Below, in pieces: positions 1-7,757 of a stretch of 64,000 nt of DNA. Both the position numbers and the translations under genes were made by a program. Source of the stretch: an uncultured Christensenella sp. (GTDB lineage: Bacteria > Bacillota > Clostridia > Christensenellales > Borkfalkiaceae); NCBI GenBank assembly GCA_910578565.1, contig CAJTQF010000004.1, positions 1 to 64,000 of the forward strand. Reading direction: 5' to 3'. The first letter of the stretch is position 1. Each line of letters opens with the position of its first letter. Below the pieces are notes generated by a model. The model was not told where the DNA came from. It saw only the letters and a program-made list of their open reading frames with translations, and searched no databases.

Positions 1-2
1 CG

Positions 3-83
3 GTGGATACAACCAAGAACAACGCAACACTCCGCCGTGACGAGAACTTCGACATTGACGGCTTCTACGACCCCCTCGACTGA
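3..83 (+). CDS. C-terminal tail of an unidentified protein (partial)
   Basis: The frame opening at base 3 reads an acidic tail ending ...DIDGFYDPLD and stops at TGA 81-83. The codons end mostly in C (ttc, gac, ggc, ctc), as in a strongly expressed gene, which favours this frame over frame 1, also open here. A strong terminator follows directly. The 26 visible residues are too few to name the protein. Confidence 0.4.
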   Translation: MDTTKNNATLRRDENFDIDGFYDPLD

Positions 84-106
84 TTGACAATACCAAAACG
101 AACAAA

Positions 107-139
107 GCCGCCTGCGGAATTTCCGCAGGCGGTTCTTTT
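107..139 (+). terminator. Rho-independent terminator
   Basis: A perfect 12-bp inverted repeat (CCGCCTGCGGAA at 108-119, TTCCGCAGGCGG at 121-132) is followed by a T-rich run. It ends the transcript of the partial gene at the left edge. Confidence 0.9.
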
Positions 140-148
140 GTGTTTTAC

Positions 149-189
149 TTGACAAATACAGTATAAGAAATTATAATAAAACATATGTT
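149..189 (+). promoter_or_regulatory. Sigma-A promoter with overlapping palindromic operator
   Basis: TTGACA (149-154), a 17-base spacer and TATAAT (172-177) form a perfect consensus promoter. The perfect palindrome AACATATGTT (180-189) lies over the expected transcription start. It is a natural candidate binding site for the TetR-family repressor encoded just downstream (inference). Confidence 0.85.
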
Positions 190-222
190 ATAAAACATTA
201 GTTTTAAATACGGAGAGTGTAT

Positions 223-804
223 ATGCCACCGAAAGCAAAATTTGAAAAAAATGAAATTATCGAAGCCGCTTTAAAAATTGTGAAAGAGCAGGGAATATCT
301 GCCCTTACAGCAAGGTCATTGGGTAAAGAGTTGGGAAGTTCGCCAAGACCGATATTTACCGTATTCAGAAGTATGGATGAAGTTCAGACAGAATTAATTG
401 CAAAAGCCAATTCTGTATATGCCGATTACGTTAAAAAAGGATTAAACTCGGTTCTTGCGTTCAAGGGCGTGGGAACGCAATATATTCTTTTTGCGATAAA
501 TGAACCTAAATTGTTCCAATTGCTTTTTATGTCCGAGCAAAAGACTGTTTTGAGTCTTTCAAACGTACTACCTGCAATAGAAGAGCATTACGAAGATATT
601 CTGGGGTCGATTCGAAGCGGTTATTCAATTGACGGCGGAAATGCGGAGAGATTGTACCGTCATTTATGGATATATGTTCACGGTATCGCAACGTTGTGCG
701 CAACAAAAACATGTCGGTTTTCGGCTGACGAAATAAGCGTAATGATGACTGACGTATTTACAAGTCTGATAACCAAAATTAAAAAGGAAGAACAAAATGA
801 TTGA
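223..804 (+). CDS. TetR/AcrR family transcriptional regulator
   Basis: A 193-residue protein with an N-terminal TetR helix-turn-helix (about residues 8-55: an IIEAAL helix, then a recognition region around GSSPRPIFTVF) and an all-helical C-terminal ligand-binding region, the normal size for the family. The ATG at 223 is chosen because GGAG at 212-215 sits seven bases upstream; an in-frame GTG lies at 217. The end overlaps the next gene by eight bases, so the ABC transporter genes downstream are in the same operon. It probably represses its own promoter through the palindrome at 180-189 and thereby the transporter. The ligand cannot be told from sequence. Confidence 0.88.
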   Translation: MPPKAKFEKNEIIEAALKIVKEQGISALTARSLGKELGSSPRPIFTVFRSMDEVQTELIAKANSVYADYVKKGLNSVLAFKGVGTQYILFAINEPKLFQLLFMSEQKTVLSLSNVLPAIEEHYEDILGSIRSGYSIDGGNAERLYRHLWIYVHGIATLCATKTCRFSADEISVMMTDVFTSLITKIKKEEQND

Positions 805-1489
805 AGTTAAAGGTATTAAGAAAATTTACGGTAAAGGCGAAAATCTTAATGAAGTTTTAAAAGGCGTTAGTCTTACGGTTGAAGACGGAAGTTTTTCGGT
901 TATATTAGGGGCTTCGGGTTCAGGTAAGTCGACGCTGCTTAACGTTATGTCCGGACTGGAAAGTCCCAGCGATGGGCAGGTTTGTTACGACGGAACCGAT
1001 ATATCGTGTTATAACGAAAAACAGTTGACTGAGTTCAGAAAAACAAAAGTCGGTTTCATATTTCAGCAATATTATCTGCTGCCTAATTTAACCGTTGATA
1101 AAAACGTGAAAATGGGCGCGGATTTGGCAGGCAATAAAAATTACGTTGAAATAATTGAAGCGGTCGGTCTGGGCGAAAAAAGAAACAAGTATCCGTCCGT
1201 GCTTTCCGGCGGCGAGCAGCAGAGAGTGGCTATTGCAAGGGCGCTTGCGAAAAAACCGGAAGTGCTGTTTTTGGACGAACCTACCGGCGCGCTTGACGAA
1301 AAAACAGGGCGCAATATTTTGGATTACATTTTAAAGTTGCAAAAGCAATTGGATTTTACTATGGTTATGGTAACGCATAACCAAAATATAGCCCAGACTG
1401 CAAATACGGTTTTTAAAATGAACAGCGGCTTGATTGAAAAGATTTACACTAACAAAAATGTAAAATCCGCTTATGATATAGAATGGTGA
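797..1489 (+). CDS. ABC transporter ATP-binding protein (LolD/MacB type)
   Basis: A 230-residue cytoplasmic ATPase subunit with Walker A GASGSGKST (38-46), signature LSGGEQQR (136-143) and Walker B VLFLDEPTG (156-164). The pattern is that of the LolD/MacB/FtsE-type ATPases that drive FtsX-fold permeases, and such a permease follows four bases downstream. In Firmicutes such pairs often handle antimicrobial peptides or other extracellular ligands; the substrate here is not predictable. Control by the upstream TetR gene is likely because the two overlap. Confidence 0.93.
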   Translation: MIEVKGIKKIYGKGENLNEVLKGVSLTVEDGSFSVILGASGSGKSTLLNVMSGLESPSDGQVCYDGTDISCYNEKQLTEFRKTKVGFIFQQYYLLPNLTVDKNVKMGADLAGNKNYVEIIEAVGLGEKRNKYPSVLSGGEQQRVAIARALAKKPEVLFLDEPTGALDEKTGRNILDYILKLQKQLDFTMVMVTHNQNIAQTANTVFKMNSGLIEKIYTNKNVKSAYDIEW

Positions 1490-1492
1490 AGT

Positions 1493-2638
1493 ATGGTTAT
1501 CAGCTTTAAAGACGGAATTAAGTTTATAGGTATTATAATTATTGTTTTTTGCGCAGTTTTCGTATGTACAATGTTCTTGAACTATCAATCGGATTTAGTT
1601 AAAATAAAGCAGTTAATTACGACAAACGAAGAGATAATTTTTTATAATGCCCAGCTTTCAACTTCAAAAGTAGTGTGTGGAGCCAGCGGCGGGTGTCTTG
1701 CTGCGACTTCTGTTGTGATGCTTATTTTTTATATTAAACATTACATAGATACTCACAGGGTACACTTGGGAATACTTAAAGCGTTGGGATATTCAGACAT
1801 AAAAATTGCAAAGCATTTTTGGGTGTTCGGTTTAAGCGTATTGGTTGGCGCGGTTGCAGGCTACGCTTTGGCGTTTGCCATTATGCCCGTATTTTATTCG
1901 GTGCAGAATGCAGACGGGGTAATACCGTCGGTAACGTTAAGGTTTCATTTTCCTGTTTTTATTTATCTGGTCATTTTGCCGACTTTAATATTCAGCGCGT
2001 TTGCAATTTTGTACGCTTTAATAAAATTGCGCCAACCCGCATTGTCAATGATAAGGGAAACTTCTTACTGTACTGTAAAAGCAAAGAAAAGTAGAGAAAA
2101 TAAAAATACGGAAAGGTCTTTTTTAAGAGAACTTAAAATAAGTAACTTGAAAAATAAAAAAGCGCTTGTGTTTTTTATTGTTTTTTCTGCATTTTGCTTT
2201 TCGGCAATGGTGCAAATGTCGGTAGGGTTAAGAGATTATTCGGGAACTATGATGGTAGTTATAGTTATGCTTATCGGCTTTATACTTGCATTCACCACGC
2301 TATTTTTATCGGTTTCCGCAGTGATTAACGGGAATGTAAAAACAATCGCTATGATGCGTGTTTTCGGCTATTCGGATAAAGAATGCAGAAGTTCGCTATT
2401 GAACGTATACCGTCCTATGGCATTGATCGGTTTCATTATCGGTACATTGTACCAGTACGGATTATTGAAAATAATGATAGAAATAGTTTTTAAAGACGTA
2501 AGCGACTTGGCGGTGTATAAATTCGATTATATTGCAATGATTTTAACTTTTGCTGTTTTTGCTGTTGCGTATGAATTGACGGTGTACTTATTTTCATTAA
2601 GGATAAAAAATCTGACAGTAAAGGAAATAATGATATAG
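1493..2638 (+). CDS. FtsX-family ABC transporter permease (compact)
   Basis: A 381-residue integral membrane protein, permease partner of the preceding ATPase. Two FtsX-type units are visible, each with the cytoplasmic coupling pattern (ILKALGYSD near residue 98 and MRVFGYSD near 290) followed by hydrophobic segments; an N-terminal membrane segment precedes them. The large extracellular MacB-type domain is absent: only about 25 residues separate the first membrane segment from the second unit. It ends before an independent promoter at 2650. Confidence 0.82.
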   Translation: MVISFKDGIKFIGIIIIVFCAVFVCTMFLNYQSDLVKIKQLITTNEEIIFYNAQLSTSKVVCGASGGCLAATSVVMLIFYIKHYIDTHRVHLGILKALGYSDIKIAKHFWVFGLSVLVGAVAGYALAFAIMPVFYSVQNADGVIPSVTLRFHFPVFIYLVILPTLIFSAFAILYALIKLRQPALSMIRETSYCTVKAKKSRENKNTERSFLRELKISNLKNKKALVFFIVFSAFCFSAMVQMSVGLRDYSGTMMVVIVMLIGFILAFTTLFLSVSAVINGNVKTIAMMRVFGYSDKECRSSLLNVYRPMALIGFIIGTLYQYGLLKIMIEIVFKDVSDLAVYKFDYIAMILTFAVFAVAYELTVYLFSLRIKNLTVKEIMI

Positions 2639-2649
2639 CGTTCAAAAAT

Positions 2650-2678
2650 TTGACTTGATTTGCGTTTGTGATTATAAT
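2650..2678 (+). promoter_or_regulatory. Sigma-A promoter
   Basis: TTGACT (2650-2655), 17-base spacer, TATAAT (2673-2678). The start point near 2685 falls after the in-frame GTG at 2668, which settles the start of the next gene at ATG 2698. Confidence 0.8.
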
Positions 2679-2697
2679 GATTGCAAGAGAGGACAAT

Positions 2698-3492
2698 ATG
2701 ATTTGCTGGTACTGTAAAAGTTTAATTGCCGATAATGCGTCGGTTTGTCCGTGTTGCGGCGTAGCCGTAGTTAATCCTGCGCGCGAATTGGTTGATTACC
2801 CTGTGTATGACGAATTCAGACAGAACGGATACGTCAATCCGTATGAAGAGTATTACCGCAATTTTCAACTGCCGCAGATTATGCCGCAGATGAATCTGTC
2901 AATGTTCGGACAGTGTAATAACGGTTTCGGCGTTATGCCATTGCCGCAATACCCCGCATCGGCTATGGCAATGCCAATGCAAAATCCGTTTGCGCCGTTC
3001 CATGTAGTGGGGGTTATTTATCCGCAATCACCATATCAAGAAGATTCAAAAGTCTGGGCAAGACCTAAGGAAGAAGAAAAGCCGGAAATAGAAACTGTTG
3101 TTAAAGACGAGCCCGTGGTAATTCTTGAACAGTCGGAAGTAAACGGCAACTATGCTACGGAAACACATAACGGTAATGAAGAGACTGAAACATCAGAACC
3201 GAAACAGAATAAACAAGCTAAAAAGGTGATAGCGGAAAACAAACGGTCTGAGAAAACAGCCGAACCCAAAAAGACAAATGTTCTTGCTGTTTTCGGGTTT
3301 GTATTTGCTTTCATTTTGCCGGTTTTAGGTTTGATTTTGAGCAGCGTGGGAATTTCGGGGGTACAGAAAAAAAATTTGAACGGCAAGGGGCTTGCCGTTG
3401 CAGGAATAATTATCAGCATAATTATGATTTTTGTATATACGGCGTTGTTTATATTTTTTTCTGAACCTTTACTTGCTATATTTGGATTATAA
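2698..3492 (+). CDS. Zinc-ribbon membrane protein with DUF4190-like C-terminus
   Basis: A 264-residue protein. The N-terminus has two CxxC pairs (CWYCKSL ... CPCCGV), a zinc ribbon. The middle is Pro/Met/Gln-rich then charged, and probably disordered. The C-terminal 70 residues hold two hydrophobic segments separated by a short KKNLNGKGLAVAG loop, the arrangement of DUF4190-type domains. The start is ATG 2698 with AGAGAGGA just upstream. It has its own promoter and terminator, so it is a single-gene unit. Function unknown. Confidence 0.75.
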   Translation: MICWYCKSLIADNASVCPCCGVAVVNPARELVDYPVYDEFRQNGYVNPYEEYYRNFQLPQIMPQMNLSMFGQCNNGFGVMPLPQYPASAMAMPMQNPFAPFHVVGVIYPQSPYQEDSKVWARPKEEEKPEIETVVKDEPVVILEQSEVNGNYATETHNGNEETETSEPKQNKQAKKVIAENKRSEKTAEPKKTNVLAVFGFVFAFILPVLGLILSSVGISGVQKKNLNGKGLAVAGIIISIIMIFVYTALFIFFSEPLLAIFGL

Positions 3493-3503
3493 ATAAATAA
3501 AAT

Positions 3504-3527
3504 CGGACGGGTGTACCGTCCGTTTTT
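3504..3527. terminator. Bidirectional terminator between convergent genes
   Basis: CGGACGG (3504-3510), a 5-base loop and CCGTCCG (3516-3522) followed by TTTTT. Read from the minus strand the same stem is followed by an A/T-rich tract, so it can end both the zinc-ribbon gene and the convergent minus-strand gene. Confidence 0.85.
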
Positions 3528-5256
3528 AATTGTTTTCGGATAAAAATTTGAGCATACATTCGCATGGTGTTCCGTCTTTGCCGTATCCGGTATCATTACA
3601 TTTTTGGCATGCGTAACGGGGGGTAAAGTCGGCTTTATTTATGCCAAGCTCTTTAAGGCGTTTATCGCCGTCAGCTTCAAGTAATGAAATTTTTCCCGAA
3701 ATGCTTTCGGCTTTTTCTGCATCACGTATTTCGGCGAACGCAAGCTCTATGGCAAGCTCGTTTAACTGTCTGTGGATGTCTCCGTAAATTTCATCGGAAG
3801 TGGCGGCTCTCAACGCTTTTTCGGCTTTGTCTTCGGCTGTATGACGTAATTCATAAAAATGAGCTTCCGCCGCCGCGCGTTCGGAACGCGGATCGCTGTT
3901 TGCGGTTTTGTATGCGGGCTGTTTGGAAATAATTTTTTCGGCTTCAAAAATCTCTTCGGATTTCCAGCCGGAAAGTATTCCGTTGATATAAGCAACAGGA
4001 TTTGATTTTCCACAGGAAAGTTTAGCTGCTTCCAATATCATTGTGTCAGAAAAATTCCAGCTGCGCCATCTTGTAAGATTTTCCCTGTCCCAGTTGATAG
4101 GCTTTCTGGTAAGTCCGCAAACGGTTAAGATTTCTTTTATAAACCTGTCGTCGGCTTCAAGTTTTGCAATATGTTCGCCGACGTTTTGGTCGGTTACAAT
4201 ACCTTCTTTATAAAGTCCGTTTATGAACCCGTTCATATCTTCGAAAGAATTCATACCGTGTTTAAAGCAATAGTTTGCCATTGACTTCATACAAAGGAAA
4301 GAGTAGCCGTAGTTGTACCAGACGTTGACGTAATTTTCGATATACGGCGCCGAGTTTTGCATGTAGACGCCGAGAGCGCGGGCAATTTCCAAAGTAGCTG
4401 TGTATACCGAATTTTTATTTTTGCAGTAATCTTCTATTTCTTTAACGTCAAATTTTTTGTTTTTATAAAGCTCGCATAGTGCGCCGTCAAGTTTTTCAAC
4501 GGTTTTTGCTTTAAAATACTTTGAGCAGGATATAATGGCGTCGTCTTCAAACTGAAATTCCGAAGTCCATTTTTTGTAAAGTTTGTCATCGTCTATATCG
4601 GGTTTTCTGTTTATGCCCGCTGCATTGAAAATTTTTATGAGAGAAGGGGTAGAAGAAGTAAAAGCAGAAAGTTTTTCGTCTACGCGCTTGACGGTGGTTA
4701 CTTTCTCGTCGGCAAAACTTTTTGCCACTTTTTTAATATACTGATAATTAATTTTGTCTCCGCGCAGATTTACGCAGTAGTTTATTATCATTATAAGCGC
4801 ATTCTGTTCAAACCCGTAGTCTTCCAGAAGTACAAAATATTCCCTGAATTCGTTAGGAGAAATCATTCTTCCTTTTATAATATTTTGCACGTTTTTGGTG
4901 AAATCTGCGTATTTTTCGGGTTTAAACTTTTTAGGCGTACCGCTGAGATTGTCAGCTTCCAGAATTTTTACTTCCAGCGGAGAACGGGAAATTATCGCAA
5001 CAAGCTCAAGCTCTTCAAGATATTCAAAGTAATTTATAATCTCCGTTTCCGAGAGCGAAAGTTTTTGTGCAAAATCTTCAATTGAATAAGAATTAAGCCC
5101 GTTTTGATAAATATAGAGTGAAAAAAGGTACACCTTAACCGAATTCGGTTCAAGGTGGGGCAGATATTTAAGGATGAATTTGTTTTCGACGCTTGTGAAA
5201 GATTTTTTTGCAAGATCGTCGGAAACCGAAATTAAAGCCATTTTTTCAAACTCCAT
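3526..5256 (-). CDS. DnaD-like primosome protein fused to a DnaI/DnaC N-domain
   Basis: A 576-residue protein. The N-terminal half has a winged-helix-like segment and repeated DnaD/DnaB_2-like helical modules, as in Gram-positive proteins that recruit the replicative helicase at origins. The last 130 residues differ: a charged helical segment containing ELAIELAFAEIRDAEKA leads to Y-C550-x-x-C553-x-DTGY ... C565-x-C567. That layout is the N-terminal zinc domain of DnaI/DnaC helicase loaders, but the protein ends before any AAA+ ATPase domain. No loader gene is adjacent. The link to replication is supported by dnaB about 4 kb away. The start is ATG 5256; no strong alternative is seen. Confidence 0.72.
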   Translation of the reverse strand: MEFEKMALISVSDDLAKKSFTSVENKFILKYLPHLEPNSVKVYLFSLYIYQNGLNSYSIEDFAQKLSLSETEIINYFEYLEELELVAIISRSPLEVKILEADNLSGTPKKFKPEKYADFTKNVQNIIKGRMISPNEFREYFVLLEDYGFEQNALIMIINYCVNLRGDKINYQYIKKVAKSFADEKVTTVKRVDEKLSAFTSSTPSLIKIFNAAGINRKPDIDDDKLYKKWTSEFQFEDDAIISCSKYFKAKTVEKLDGALCELYKNKKFDVKEIEDYCKNKNSVYTATLEIARALGVYMQNSAPYIENYVNVWYNYGYSFLCMKSMANYCFKHGMNSFEDMNGFINGLYKEGIVTDQNVGEHIAKLEADDRFIKEILTVCGLTRKPINWDRENLTRWRSWNFSDTMILEAAKLSCGKSNPVAYINGILSGWKSEEIFEAEKIISKQPAYKTANSDPRSERAAAEAHFYELRHTAEDKAEKALRAATSDEIYGDIHRQLNELAIELAFAEIRDAEKAESISGKISLLEADGDKRLKELGINKADFTPRYACQKCNDTGYGKDGTPCECMLKFLSENN

Positions 5257-5402
5257 TTCAACGCTTGATTTATTCTTGTAAAAGGACTATAATATTTAAG
5301 TAAAATATATTATAAGTGTAATAACAAAAAAAATCAAATACATTTGTCGCGTTTTGGCGCAATTTTTTGTTATTTGTTTTTCACACGGTTAAAGGAGAAA
5401 AA

Positions 5403-7079
5403 TTGCCTAATATTCTGACCCCTTCGACTTTATGGAATGATTTTGACGATTCGCTTGAAGTTCATCCCGTGACTCTGTGCGAAAAAGTTGTCGGCGGAGT
5501 AAGATTTGAAAGTATCAGCTTTTTGGGAAGGGAAACGGGCGACGGAAGAGTAAAAATCTTCGGGGTTTTTGCCTGTGACGAAAAAAATCCTTCAAGCGAA
5601 ACCGTTCTTATTCTGCCGGACAGTTGCGACGGCGTTGACGAAGGGCTTTTAAAATTGTTTGTCGATAAGGGGTATTCGGCTTTTATGGTCGATTACCGCG
5701 GCGAATGGGAAGATTGCGAGTTGGCAACCGTTTATCCCGAAAACATTTCTTATGCAAATACGGCAAAGTGCGGCAGATATAAAGATTTTGTTGATGATTC
5801 GGCGGATAAAACCAGCTGGTACGAATGGGTTGCCGTTGGTATTTACGCGCACAAATATCTGGTATCGAAAGCGGGTGTTACCGACGTTGCTGTTATGGGT
5901 ATACGCGACGGTGGTGAGATTGCATGGAAGCTCGGTTCAATCAAACAGTTTGCCTGTATGCTTACCGTGTGCGCCGCGGGGTGGAAGGCTTATTCCGGAG
6001 TCGGAAAATACGATACCGACGACGTTAAACTGGACGAAGAAAGGTACCGTTTTATTGCCGGTATCGATTCGCAGGCGTATGCTCCCAACGTTAAATGTCC
6101 CGTAATGATTATGTGTTCTACAAACGACAACCGTTTTGATTACGACAGGGCGTACGATACTTTTTCGCGCATAAACCCGACTTTTGTGAATGACAGCGTT
6201 ATAACTTATTCCATACGTTGCGATTCATCCATTGGAGTACGAAGTTCCGCGGATATGTTTTTATTCCTTGATAAACATCTGAGACACCGTCAGGTCTTTA
6301 TTCCCAAAATGTCCGAGATTGCAGTATCCGTTGACGAAGAATGCAACCTTATAGCAACTGCGTCTTTTGATAATCAGGGAATAGTTGAAGAGTACGGTCT
6401 TTTTATGGCGGAAGAGTGCAGGGATTCGGCAGTCAGGGAGTGGACGCTTTGCAACTATAAACGAAAAACTTCGGATAGCGGGCATGAGTTTTTTCTTGAC
6501 GTTTACGAAAAAACAACTACCGTATTTGCGCTTTGCTATGCAAAGTATTCAAACGGATTTACCGTATGGTCAAAAATAACCGTTAAAAAAATAAGCGGAT
6601 TGTTCAAAAACAGCCAGAAAAAATGCAGAGTGATGTATTCCGGTAAAAACGGTATCGACTGCTTTACGGTTGCCGCTCCGCGCTCGCAGGCGGTCGGCGG
6701 TATGTTTTTCGTGGGGAATATTATGGTTCCGCAGCTGGTCACCAAAGAGCGTGGAATCAGCGGTATTTATTCGCCTTGCGGTTTGTCTACGTATAGAATG
6801 AATACGCCCAAATACGCGCCCGAAGTAAACAGTATATTAAAACTTGACTTTTTCTGTGATGAAACGGCTGAAGTTATGTTTGCGCTTGAAGACGTTGATA
6901 ACGGTCAGATATATAAATACGGTCAAAGCGTATTGGGCGGGGTCTGGCAGACAATAATTATAGAAAGTAAGTATTTTAAAAATTTGGAAGGTGAGCAACT
7001 CTCCGATTTTATTCACAGTTTAAAATTCTGTATCAATTGCGAAAAAGAGTACGCTGTAAACAATTTAATGTGGCTTTAA
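5403..7079 (+). CDS. Alpha/beta-hydrolase-like protein lacking the nucleophile motif
   Basis: A 558-residue protein starting at TTG 5403, five bases after AAAGGAG (an upstream TTG at 5367 has no ribosome site). About residues 60-310 resemble an acetyl-xylan-esterase or dienelactone-hydrolase-like fold: a strand, then YSAFMVDYRGEWED, then VAVMGIRDGGEIAWKLG at the nucleophile elbow, then PVMIMCSTND. At the elbow the expected GxSxG serine is replaced (GIRDG), so it is probably not a normal serine hydrolase. The remaining 240 residues look beta-rich and could be a binding module. No signal peptide is seen. It lies four bases before lepB. Role unknown. Confidence 0.6.
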   Translation: MPNILTPSTLWNDFDDSLEVHPVTLCEKVVGGVRFESISFLGRETGDGRVKIFGVFACDEKNPSSETVLILPDSCDGVDEGLLKLFVDKGYSAFMVDYRGEWEDCELATVYPENISYANTAKCGRYKDFVDDSADKTSWYEWVAVGIYAHKYLVSKAGVTDVAVMGIRDGGEIAWKLGSIKQFACMLTVCAAGWKAYSGVGKYDTDDVKLDEERYRFIAGIDSQAYAPNVKCPVMIMCSTNDNRFDYDRAYDTFSRINPTFVNDSVITYSIRCDSSIGVRSSADMFLFLDKHLRHRQVFIPKMSEIAVSVDEECNLIATASFDNQGIVEEYGLFMAEECRDSAVREWTLCNYKRKTSDSGHEFFLDVYEKTTTVFALCYAKYSNGFTVWSKITVKKISGLFKNSQKKCRVMYSGKNGIDCFTVAAPRSQAVGGMFFVGNIMVPQLVTKERGISGIYSPCGLSTYRMNTPKYAPEVNSILKLDFFCDETAEVMFALEDVDNGQIYKYGQSVLGGVWQTIIIESKYFKNLEGEQLSDFIHSLKFCINCEKEYAVNNLMWL

Positions 7080-7083
7080 AACA

Positions 7084-7740
7084 ATGTGGAAAGATGTAAA
7101 CATCAGTCTTTTTAATAAAGACGGCAACAGAAAACTTAATATTGCGCTTAATGTATTAATAGTAATCGTTGCCGCTTTTCTTATTGGCGAAATTTTGTTC
7201 GTCACCAGCTATACCGGCGTTTATGTAGTGGATAAATCTATGCAGCCAACGCTTTACGGCGCGGCAACTAAGTACGAAGCCGGCGGCGATTACGTTTATC
7301 TTTTGAAGAATGCAAAACCTACTTACGGCGATATAGTTGTTGTTGAAAGGGAAAATGACGACCCGCTTATAAAGAGAGTAATTGCGTTGGGCGGCGACAG
7401 ATTGAAACTTGTTGACGGCGAGCTGTTTATAAAGTATAAGGGAAAGGATGAGTTTGTTTTAGTTGAAGAGCCTTACGTGCTTGATACAAATAATGACAAA
7501 AATAATCACAAGAATACTTTTTGTAACACGGACGAAGGTTTTTTTGTGGAAGACGGCAAAGTATTTTTAATGGGCGACAACCGTAATGTCAGTAATGACA
7601 GCCGCGATATGGGTGCTTTCGAACAGTCGAAGGTTTACGGAGTAGTTACAGATTGGTCGCTTAAATATAAAAAGATTCTTTCTGCCCTGCACAAATTTTT
7701 TGCATTCGATGTTCCAAACGGTATGAATTGTAGTAAATAA
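7084..7740 (+). CDS. lepB: Signal peptidase I
   Basis: A 218-residue S26 peptidase. An N-terminal membrane anchor (about 20-42) precedes the catalytic Ser52 in DKSMQPTL; the general-base Lys97 lies in IKRVIALGGD, and MGDNRNVSNDSR is the conserved box near the C-terminus. It removes signal peptides from exported proteins at the outer face of the membrane. An extra loop (about 120-155) makes it longer than the minimal form. The window has a second, shorter paralogue at 60,792 inside the mobile element. Confidence 0.92.
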   Translation: MWKDVNISLFNKDGNRKLNIALNVLIVIVAAFLIGEILFVTSYTGVYVVDKSMQPTLYGAATKYEAGGDYVYLLKNAKPTYGDIVVVERENDDPLIKRVIALGGDRLKLVDGELFIKYKGKDEFVLVEEPYVLDTNNDKNNHKNTFCNTDEGFFVEDGKVFLMGDNRNVSNDSRDMGAFEQSKVYGVVTDWSLKYKKILSALHKFFAFDVPNGMNCSK

Positions 7741-7757
7741 AATTTTTAAGGTATGTA

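Noticed and set aside
2668..2698. GTG 2668 as the start of the zinc-ribbon gene
   Set aside because: It lies within the promoter (-10 box at 2673-2678); ATG 2698 has a good ribosome site.
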